A DNA stretch of 5,153 nt from assembly GCA_027038775.1 (NCBI GenBank), contig JALWGP010000072.1:1-5153 (forward strand), in the 5' to 3' direction. Below, in pieces: positions 1 to 4,925 of this stretch. Both the position numbers and the translations under genes were made by a program. The DNA comes from Sedimenticola sp. GTDB taxonomy: Bacteria > Pseudomonadota > Gammaproteobacteria > Chromatiales > Chromatiaceae. The notes beneath the pieces are model-generated. The model was not told the origin of the DNA. It was given only the letters and a program-made list of their open reading frames with translations, and made no database searches. Positions within the stretch are counted from its first letter, which is position 1. The number at the start of each line of letters is the position of its first letter.

Positions 1-2
1 CA

Positions 3-270
3 TGGGATTTGCCCATCTATCCGGCGATTCTCGGGCCGGCGTCTGTGCTGTGGCCGCCACGCGCCCGGCTCACCGAAGCCGTCATCGGCGCGGGGATTTT
101 CGCCGTGCTGGCGGGGATTGTCTATCTGCCATTCTATCTCAGTTTCCAATCGCAGGCGGGCGGCATTCTGCCCAACCTGTGGAATCCCACCCGTTTGCAG
201 CAATTCGCCGTCTTTTTCGGTCCTTTTCTGGTGATGACCGTCGCCCTGCTGGCGATGGTGTCGCGGCGGA
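3..270 (+). other. DUF2298 / YYY-type membrane protein internal fragment
   Basis: The first roughly 85 codons read W-D-L-P-I-Y, then a hydrophobic helix, then YLPFYLSFQSQAGGILPN, NPTRL and QFAVFFGPFLV. This resembles an internal part of the large polytopic DUF2298/YYY membrane proteins known from Chloroflexota and archaea, which have an N-(S/T)-W-D-x-P-x-Y segment followed by a LPFY..F.SQAGG.LPN segment. In those proteins hundreds of residues follow; here the match stops and CarS-like sequence begins. By hand count about 21 of 90 codons here end in A or T, against about 12 of 133 in the following CarS part. The codon shift supports a different origin for this piece. The exact junction (roughly 255-285) is an estimate. 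Confidence 0.5.
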
Positions 271-674
271 ACCCTGCGCCCAGGCCCCTGGACGGTGGTC
301 GGGTGCTGGCGGACGGCCGTCCCCTGTGGGGCTCCTCCAAGACGGTGCGGGGCGCGCTGGCCATGGTGGGTGCGGCGGTGCTGGGGGCGCCGCTGCTGGG
401 GCTGCCGCTGCTGGCGGGGGTGGTGCTCGGGCCGCTGGTGGTGGCCGGGGACCTCCTCTCCAGCTTCGTCAAGCGCCGGCTGGGACTGGCGCCGGGGGCC
501 ATGGCCCCGGGGCTGGATCAGGTGCCGGAATCCCTGCTGCCGCTGCTCGCCTGCAAGCCCCTGCTGGGGCTGACCTGGGGCCAGGTGGCCTGGGTCACGC
601 TCGGCTTCGTGCTGGCCGACCTGCTGCTCTCCCGTCTCTCCTTCGTCCTGGGGTTTCGTCGCCATCCCCACTGA
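3..674 (+). CDS. CarS/DUF46-like (CDP-archaeol synthase family) membrane protein joined in frame to a DUF2298-like fragment, 5' partial
   Basis: The frame is open from the window edge (first codons W-D-L-P-I-Y), so the true start lies upstream; the TTG at 9 is unlikely to be a start. Numbering from that TTG, residues about 93-221 match the CarS/DUF46 family: PLDGGRVLADGRPLWGSSKT at 93-112, GDLLSSFVKRRLGL at 147-160, APGLDQVPESLLPLL at 166-180, several hydrophobic helices, and a basic end before TGA. In archaea this family transfers CMP from CTP to an unsaturated archaetidic acid precursor in the membrane; the bacterial role is unknown to me. The usual N-terminal helix with an ANGAP-like motif is missing and is replaced by a different membrane sequence (see the fragment entry). 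ATG 234 could start a 146-aa short form, but no Shine-Dalgarno precedes it. Family assignments are from memory of motifs. Confidence 0.72.
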   Translation, partial: WDLPIYPAILGPASVLWPPRARLTEAVIGAGIFAVLAGIVYLPFYLSFQSQAGGILPNLWNPTRLQQFAVFFGPFLVMTVALLAMVSRRNPAPRPLDGGRVLADGRPLWGSSKTVRGALAMVGAAVLGAPLLGLPLLAGVVLGPLVVAGDLLSSFVKRRLGLAPGAMAPGLDQVPESLLPLLACKPLLGLTWGQVAWVTLGFVLADLLLSRLSFVLGFRRHPH

Positions 675-1626
675 GGGCGGGCGCGTGGAGGTGGTGCAGC
701 ACCACCTCGGGCGGGCAGTTGAAGCGGGCGGGCACGATGCAGGTGCCGGCGCCCACCGAGGTGTAGGCCTGCATGTGGTGGTGGCGCCAGGGACCGGCCC
801 CCATGTGGCGGGGGCAGTCGGCGTCGAGGGTGAGGGGAATGCCGCCGGGCAGGCAGATCTGGCCGCCGTGGGTGTGGCCGCAGAGCATCAGGTGGAAGCC
901 GGCATGGGCCGCCTGGCGGTAGATCTCCGGCGTGTGGGAGAGAAGGATGGCGACCTGGCCCGGCTCCACTTTTTCCGCGGCCTTCTCCACGTTGTCCACC
1001 CGGTAGAAATGAGCGTCGTCGATGCCGGCCAGGTGGATACGTTCCCCGTTCCGTTCCAGGGCCACCCCCTCGTTGAGCAGCATGCGCAGGCCCATGGCCT
1101 CCAGCGCCGGCACCATGCGGATGCTGTCGTGGTTGCCGAGCACGCCGTACATGGGGGCGTGCACCGCCTCGCAGACCCTTTTCATCTCCTTCAGGGCGGG
1201 TTCCACCGGGCCGTGGGTGGCGGCCCGGTAATCGCCGGTGAGCACGCACAGGTCGTATTCCAGGCCGGCCACCCGTTCGGCGAGCCGCTCCATGGCGGGC
1301 GGGTTGAGATCGGCGTGGAGGTCAGTGAGGTGGAGCAGGGTGTAGCCCTCGAAGGCGGCGGGCAGCCCCGGGATCTCCACCCGGTTGTGGCGCACCCGGA
1401 TCTCCAGGGTGTTGCGCCAACCGCGCCGGGAGAGGCCGGAAAGGCGCAGGGCGTGACGCACGAAGGCGTGGAAGGAGTACCAGTTCTCCGGGTGGAAGAA
1501 GTTGAGTGCGCCGCCACCGAAGGCCCTGGGCTCGCGCTCCGCCTCAATGCCCAGGCGCTGGCGGGCGTGGACCCGGCCCAGGCGCTGTTCCAGCTCTTCC
1601 AGCAGCTCCTCGTCCATGGGGAGCAT
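595..1626 (-). CDS. Calcineurin-like metallophosphoesterase (YkuE/YaeI type)
   Basis: This 343-aa protein has the full set of calcineurin-like metal-binding motifs in order: D102-L-H104, G131-D132, G164-N-H-D167, H231 in SHTP, and GHTHGG from G250 with H251 and H253. These residues normally hold a di-metal centre that hydrolyses phosphomono- or diesters. The substrate cannot be read from sequence. Residues 1-90 are a family-like N-terminal region; I see no signal peptide or membrane anchor, unlike many YkuE/YaeI members, so it is probably cytoplasmic. The ATG at 1626 is supported by GAAGG seven bases upstream, and that site overlaps the TGA of nrdG, implying translational coupling. The conserved domain ends near residue 315 (VVLHHLHAP). 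The last ~26 residues, rich in Gly and Arg, are read antisense to the end of the CarS-like gene and are probably not conserved. Confidence 0.9.
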   Translation of the reverse strand: MLPMDEELLEELEQRLGRVHARQRLGIEAEREPRAFGGGALNFFHPENWYSFHAFVRHALRLSGLSRRGWRNTLEIRVRHNRVEIPGLPAAFEGYTLLHLTDLHADLNPPAMERLAERVAGLEYDLCVLTGDYRAATHGPVEPALKEMKRVCEAVHAPMYGVLGNHDSIRMVPALEAMGLRMLLNEGVALERNGERIHLAGIDDAHFYRVDNVEKAAEKVEPGQVAILLSHTPEIYRQAAHAGFHLMLCGHTHGGQICLPGGIPLTLDADCPRHMGAGPWRHHHMQAYTSVGAGTCIVPARFNCPPEVVLHHLHAPALSGDGDETPGRRRDGRAAGRPARSRA

Positions 1627-1636
1627 GATAGCGCCT

Positions 1637-2221
1637 TCAGCCGGGGCTTGCGTTGAGTGGCTGGAGACGGTGGAGGGGAACCTGCAGTGTTTTCATTACG
1701 GCAACGATGCGCGCCAGCCGTTTTTCCGGCAGGTGGGGACCGGTAGTGGTGCGCACCTCGAAGGGTACGCCGCTCTCGCGCAGCAGTTCCAGGCTCTCCC
1801 AGGCCCGTTCGCCGCTGCCGGGAACGCCGGTGAGGGCGGGATAGTGTTCCGGCAAGTCCTTGATGTCGAGCCCCACCCAGTCCAACAGGGGCAATAGCCG
1901 GGCCAGGCGGCGGGGATAGCAGCCGGCGGTGTGCAGGCCCACCCGGAAGCCCATGCACTTCACCTCGCGTACCGCCTCGGGCAGGTCGCCCTGCAGGGTG
2001 GGCTCGCCGCCGCTGAAGACCACGGCATCGAGCAGTCCACGCCGCCGGTGGAGCACCTCCAGCAGGGCCTCCCAGTCGAGCAGTTCGCTGCCGCGGGCGG
2101 GCAGCAGGTGGGGGTTGTGGCAGTAGCCACAGCGCCAGGGGCAGCCCTGGCAGAAGACCACCGCCGCCAGTTCGCCGGGGTAGTCGATGGAGGTGAAGGG
2201 AACGAAGCCGCCGATGCGCAT
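1637..2221 (-). CDS. nrdG: Anaerobic ribonucleoside-triphosphate reductase activating protein (radical SAM)
   Basis: NrdG uses a [4Fe-4S] cluster and S-adenosylmethionine to generate a 5'-deoxyadenosyl radical that removes hydrogen from the reductase glycine, switching on class III ribonucleotide reduction. The 194-aa protein starts MRIGGFVPFTSIDYPG, typical of the NrdG2-like (TIGR02495-type) activases. It carries the radical-SAM cysteines C27-x3-C31-x2-C34 (with Y33 before the last Cys) and the SAM-contacting G71-G-E-P74. The ATG at 2221 lacks a clear Shine-Dalgarno, but the conserved N-terminus fixes the start. The gene lies 176 bases after the small glycyl-radical gene, and its TGA is 10 bases from the phosphoesterase ATG. 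It is somewhat shorter than I expect for the family (about 210-235 aa): it stops after RLQPLNASPG, so the C-terminus may be trimmed, though the radical-SAM core motifs are intact. Confidence 0.93.
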   Translation of the reverse strand: MRIGGFVPFTSIDYPGELAAVVFCQGCPWRCGYCHNPHLLPARGSELLDWEALLEVLHRRRGLLDAVVFSGGEPTLQGDLPEAVREVKCMGFRVGLHTAGCYPRRLARLLPLLDWVGLDIKDLPEHYPALTGVPGSGERAWESLELLRESGVPFEVRTTTGPHLPEKRLARIVAVMKTLQVPLHRLQPLNASPG

Positions 2222-2269
2222 GGAGCAGGGATTCTTTCAGTGGAGAGCTGTGTCCGGCTTGGGGGGAGA

Positions 2270-2357
2270 GCCGCCCGGGGTTCGCCTGCGGGACCGCCCT
2301 GTAGGCTTGGCCTCGGCATCCCTGCCCCGGACCTCCCGCAGTCGAACCCCGGACGGC
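2270..2357 (-). repeat. Long inverted repeat with branched folding potential between the glycyl-radical gene and nrdG
   Basis: The arms at 2270-2293 and 2334-2357 are inverted copies, identical at 22 of 24 positions. On the mRNA (minus) strand one of the two differences becomes a G-U wobble. The 40-base centre holds two more small hairpins: GGCATCCCTGCC (2315-2326) and AGGCTTGGCCT (2303-2313). The outer flanks add partial pairing (GGGA/TCCC and GGCT/AGCC types). The transcript could therefore form a stem of over 24 bp topped by two short hairpins. No poly-U run follows, so it is not a standard rho-independent terminator. It could be an RNA processing or stability element, or a small non-autonomous mobile element. 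I do not recognise a named family. Confidence 0.6.
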
Positions 2358-2397
2358 TTCCCAGCCATTGTGACCGGTTGCCGGGGTGTGCCGGATC

Positions 2398-2556
2398 TCA
2401 TCCCGCCCGGTTTTCCACGAAGGGCCGCCGCTCCCGGTACTCCGACTGCTTGCCGGGGTTGAAGGAGGTCACCGGGCGGTGGTAGCCCATGACCCGGGTC
2501 CAGATCTCGCAGCGGGTGCGTTCCTCGTCTTTCAGTTGGATGGGTTGCTGATGCAT
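2398..2556 (-). CDS. nrdD: Small anaerobic ribonucleotide reductase polypeptide carrying the glycyl-radical motif (NrdD C-terminal part)
   Basis: This 52-aa frame begins MHQQPIQLKDEERTRCEIW and continues TRVMGYHRPV...FNPGKQSEYRERR before TGA. RV-x-G-Y followed by a short loop and FN-x-GK-x-E matches the glycyl-radical end of class III NrdD (E. coli NrdD has RVCGY then FNAGKQEE). Gly24 (2485-2487) would thus be the radical residue oxidised by NrdG. C16 may be part of a metal knuckle or simply family-conserved. The ATG at 2556 has a good AGAGGA site eight bases upstream. It sits between the large NrdD gene, which lacks this motif, and nrdG, so the two products probably form one split enzyme. 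I recall similar roughly 50-70-aa proteins annotated as anaerobic reductase in other proteobacteria, so the split is likely not unique. That is memory, not a search. Confidence 0.87.
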   Translation of the reverse strand: MHQQPIQLKDEERTRCEIWTRVMGYHRPVTSFNPGKQSEYRERRPFVENRAG

Positions 2557-2603
2557 GGCATTTGTCCTCTGGTTGGTTGTTGGTGCTTGCTGTTTTACAT
2601 TCC

Positions 2604-2792
2604 GCAGGGGGCCCCCCTGGGGCGAACCTGGATCGGGTTCGCGGCGTGGGCGCCGCTCCTACACTGCCTGTAGGGGGTCCGCCCCGGGCCGAACCTGGAT
2701 CGGGTTCGCGGCGTGGGCGCCGCTCCTGCACCGCCTGTAGGAGGCCCGCCCCGGGCCGAACCCGAAGTTCGCGGCGGGGGTGCCGCTCCTAC
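2604..2792. repeat. Cluster of three inverted REP pairs (BIME-like), about 66-67 bp period
   Basis: Three units start at 2604, 2670 and 2737. Each holds a plus-oriented REP (2604-2626, 2670-2693, 2737-2760; form GTAGGAGGCCCG...CGGGCCGAA in the best copy) and a minus-oriented REP (2638-2662, 2705-2729, 2768-2792; on the minus strand GTAGGAGCGGC...GCCGCGAA). Both types are hairpins with a GTAG or degenerate GCAG foot at the 5' side and GAA at the 3' side. Units 1 and 2 share the spacer CCTGGATCGGGTT; unit 3 has CCCGAAG instead. The cluster begins 10 bases after the large nrdD stop and fills most of the 246-base gap before the small gene. GTAG-footed REPs are the known substrates of REP-associated tyrosine transposases; none is encoded here. 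Confidence 0.85.
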
Positions 2793-2802
2793 GGACTGTC
2801 CA

Positions 2803-4815
2803 TCAGGTACCGGCCTGCTTTCTCGCCAGCAGCTCCTCGTCGCAGCGCGGGCAGAACTCGTGCTCCCCCTCCAGGTAGCCGTGCTTCGGGCAGATGGAGA
2901 AGGTGGGCGTGACGGTGATGTAGGGCAGGCGGAAATTCTCCAGCGCCCTTCTTACCAGCCGCCGGCAGGCGTCGGCGGAGGAGAGGCGCTCGCTCATGTA
3001 GAGGTGGAGCACGGTGCCGCCGGTGTACTTGCGCTGCAGCGCCTCCTGCATGGCCAACGCCTCGAAGGGGTCGTCGGTGTAGCCCACGGGGAGCTGGGAG
3101 CTGTTGGTGTAGTAGGGCTTGTCGGGGCTGCCCGCCTGCAGGATGTCGGGCCAGCGCCTGCGGTCCTCCTTGGCGAAGCGGTAGGTGGTGCCCTCCGCCG
3201 GCGTGGCCTCCAGGTTGTAGAGGTTGCCGGTGGCTTCCTGGAACTCCACCATGCGTTCGCGGACGTGGTCCAGCAGGCGGCAGGCGAAGTCGTGTCCCCA
3301 TTCATCGGTGATGTCGTGCTCGTCGGCCGTGAAGTTGCGGATCATCTCGTTGATGCCGTTGACCCCGATGGTGGAGAAGTGGTTGCGCAGGGTACCGAGG
3401 TAACGTTTCGTGTAGGGGAAGAGGCCGGCGTCCATGTGGCGCTGGATCACCTTGCGCTTGATCTCCAGGCTGTTGCGGGCCAGCTCCAGCAGCTCGTCCA
3501 GACGGGCGTAGAGCCCCTGCTCGTCGCCCTGGTGCAGGTAGCCGAGGCGGGCGCAGTTGAGGGTCACCACGCCCAGGGAGCCGGTCTGTTCCGCCGAGCC
3601 GAAGAGGCCGTTGCCCCGCTTGAGCAGTTCACGCAGGTCGAGCTGCAGGCGGCAGCACATGGAGCGCACCATGTTGGGCTTGAGCTCCGAGTTGAGGAAG
3701 TTCTGGAAGTAGGGCAGGCCGTACTTGGCGGTCATCTCGAACAGGAGCTCGGCGTTCTCGCTCTCCCAGGGGAAGTCGGGCGTGATGTTGTAGGTGGGGA
3801 TGGGAAAGGTGAAGACCCGTCCCTTCGCGTCGCCCGCCATCATCACCTCGATGTAGGCGCGGTTGATGAGGTCCATCTCGTGCTGGAGCTCGCCGTAGGT
3901 GAAGGGCATCTCCTCTCCCCCGATCACCGGCACCTGGTCGCGCAAGTCCTCGGGGCAGACCCAGTCGAAGGTGAGGTTGGTGAAGGGGGTCTGGGTGCCC
4001 CAGCGCGAGGGGACGTTGAGGTTGTAGATCAGCTCCTGGATGTACTGGCGCACCTCGCCGTAGCCCAGCCCGTCCTTGCGCACGAAGGGGGCCATGTAGG
4101 TGTCGAAGGAACTGAAGGCCTGGGCGCCGGCCCACTCGTTCTGCAGGGTGCCGAGGAAATTGACGATCTGGCCCACTGCCGAGGACATGTGTTTCGGCGG
4201 TCCCGCCTCCACCTTGCCCGGCACGCCGTTGAGCCCCTCGTGGAGCAGGGTGCGCAGGGACCAGCCGGCGCAGTAGCCCGAGAGCATGTCCAGGTCGTGG
4301 ATGTGGAGGTCGGCCTCGCGGTGGGCGCGGCCGATCTCGGGCGGGTAGACGTGGCTCAGCCAGTAGTTGGCGATCACCTTGCCCGAGGTGTTGAGGATGA
4401 GGCCGCCCAGCGAGTAGCCCTGGTTGGCGTTGGCCGACACCCGCCAGTCGCTGCGGTCGAGGTACTCGTTCACCGAGGCGGCCACGTCCACCAGGGTCTT
4501 CTTGTCCTGGCGCAGCCGCTTGTGCTGTTCGCGGTAGACGATGTAGGCGCGGGCGGTGGCGAAGTGGTTGGCCGAGATGAGGGTCTGCTCCACGATGTCC
4601 TGGATGCGCTCCACCTCGGGCACGCCCGGCAGGTGGCTCAGCACCTTCACCACCTGGGCGGTGAGCAGGCCCGCCTCGTCCTCGCCGAACTCGCCGGTGG
4701 CCCGTCCCGCGCGGGCGATGGCGGAGTGGATCTTGCGGCTGTCGAAGGGGACGAGGCTGCCGTCGCGCTTGCGCAGGCGGGTGGGCAGGGTGGTGATCTG
4801 GGTGGATGGCTGCAT
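2803..4815 (-). CDS. nrdD: Class III anaerobic ribonucleoside-triphosphate reductase, large catalytic polypeptide without the glycyl-radical motif
   Basis: This subunit makes deoxyribonucleotides from ribonucleoside triphosphates without oxygen. From ATG 4815 it is 670 aa. Residues about 12-100 are an ATP cone (RLRKRDGSLVPFDSRKI start) for allosteric control. The catalytic barrel follows: HIHDLDMLSGYCAGW with C182, then RSMCCRL with C387-C388, one of which should be the thiyl-radical cysteine, then GLFGSAEQTGSLGVVTLN. The C-terminus is a zinc knuckle, C642-x2-H645 and C655-x2-C658, ending shortly after. No RVxGY motif occurs anywhere in this frame; it lies in the next gene. ATG 4815 is preferred over an upstream TTG at 4911, because the ATP cone starts right after it, a weak GGGA site precedes it, and the TTG lies inside the Fnr-like box region. 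Confidence 0.95.
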   Translation of the reverse strand: MQPSTQITTLPTRLRKRDGSLVPFDSRKIHSAIARAGRATGEFGEDEAGLLTAQVVKVLSHLPGVPEVERIQDIVEQTLISANHFATARAYIVYREQHKRLRQDKKTLVDVAASVNEYLDRSDWRVSANANQGYSLGGLILNTSGKVIANYWLSHVYPPEIGRAHREADLHIHDLDMLSGYCAGWSLRTLLHEGLNGVPGKVEAGPPKHMSSAVGQIVNFLGTLQNEWAGAQAFSSFDTYMAPFVRKDGLGYGEVRQYIQELIYNLNVPSRWGTQTPFTNLTFDWVCPEDLRDQVPVIGGEEMPFTYGELQHEMDLINRAYIEVMMAGDAKGRVFTFPIPTYNITPDFPWESENAELLFEMTAKYGLPYFQNFLNSELKPNMVRSMCCRLQLDLRELLKRGNGLFGSAEQTGSLGVVTLNCARLGYLHQGDEQGLYARLDELLELARNSLEIKRKVIQRHMDAGLFPYTKRYLGTLRNHFSTIGVNGINEMIRNFTADEHDITDEWGHDFACRLLDHVRERMVEFQEATGNLYNLEATPAEGTTYRFAKEDRRRWPDILQAGSPDKPYYTNSSQLPVGYTDDPFEALAMQEALQRKYTGGTVLHLYMSERLSSADACRRLVRRALENFRLPYITVTPTFSICPKHGYLEGEHEFCPRCDEELLARKQAGT

Positions 4816-4855
4816 GGTGTTTCCCGGTGGCTTGTTCTGTATGTTGTGCTGAAAA

Positions 4856-4861
4856 ATTCTA
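4856..4861 (-). promoter_or_regulatory. Candidate -10 element upstream of nrdD
   Basis: On the minus strand TAGAAT matches TATAAT at five of six bases and would give a transcription start near 4849, about 34 bases before the nrdD ATG. The Fnr-like box centre would then sit near -51, which is not the classic -41.5 spacing. An alternative TACATC at 4877-4872 would put the box near -35. The element is therefore only a candidate. Confidence 0.3.
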
Positions 4862-4893
4862 GCATCCACAAGATGTAGAGGTTCGTGCGGTTT

Positions 4894-4907
4894 TTGATCC
4901 AGATCAG
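4894..4907 (-). promoter_or_regulatory. Fnr/Anr-type box upstream of nrdD
   Basis: The plus-strand sequence TTGATCCAGATCAG matches the Fnr/Anr consensus TTGAT-N4-ATCAA at nine of ten defined positions. It lies about 80 bases upstream of the nrdD ATG in an AT-richer stretch. An oxygen-sensing Fnr/Anr or Dnr-like activator at this place would fit an oxygen-sensitive reductase expressed under anaerobiosis. Spacing to the best -10 candidate is not ideal, so the regulator type and exact start site are open. Confidence 0.6.
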
Positions 4908-4925
4908 ACAAATTCCTTCCATAAA

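Noticed and set aside
495..508. Perfect 14-base palindrome GGGGCCATGGCCCC.
   Set aside because: It lies inside the CarS-like coding frame (G-A-M-A-P) and is expected by chance from the GC-rich codons.
2..766. Plus-strand frame starting ATG at 2, overlapping the CarS-like gene.
   Set aside because: The translation is Gly/Ala/Arg-rich low complexity, a frame shadow; the frame ending at 674 shows real membrane-protein motifs.
685..1656. Plus-strand frame of 323 codons antisense to the phosphoesterase.
   Set aside because: The same kind of shadow; the minus-strand frame has all metallophosphoesterase motifs, while this one has none.
2604..2792. Regular repeats considered as a CRISPR array or as terminators.
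   Set aside because: There are no unique spacers between conserved direct repeats, the units are inverted hairpin pairs, and no U-tract follows the stems.
1590..2850. Short identical string CAGCAGCTCCTCGTC near the phosphoesterase start and near the NrdD end.
   Set aside because: Both encode acidic/leucine stretches (DEELLE-like) in preferred GC-rich codons; chance similarity.
2713..4878. Very long plus-strand open frame (721 codons) antisense to nrdD.
   Set aside because: It is the antisense shadow of a strongly conserved gene in GC-rich DNA; its translation is low-complexity Val/Gly/Ala/His-rich with no recognisable domain.
4816..4911. Upstream TTG start adding 32 residues to NrdD.
   Set aside because: The added stretch has no ATP-cone similarity and crosses the Fnr-like box and -10 candidates; ATG 4815 directly precedes the conserved domain.
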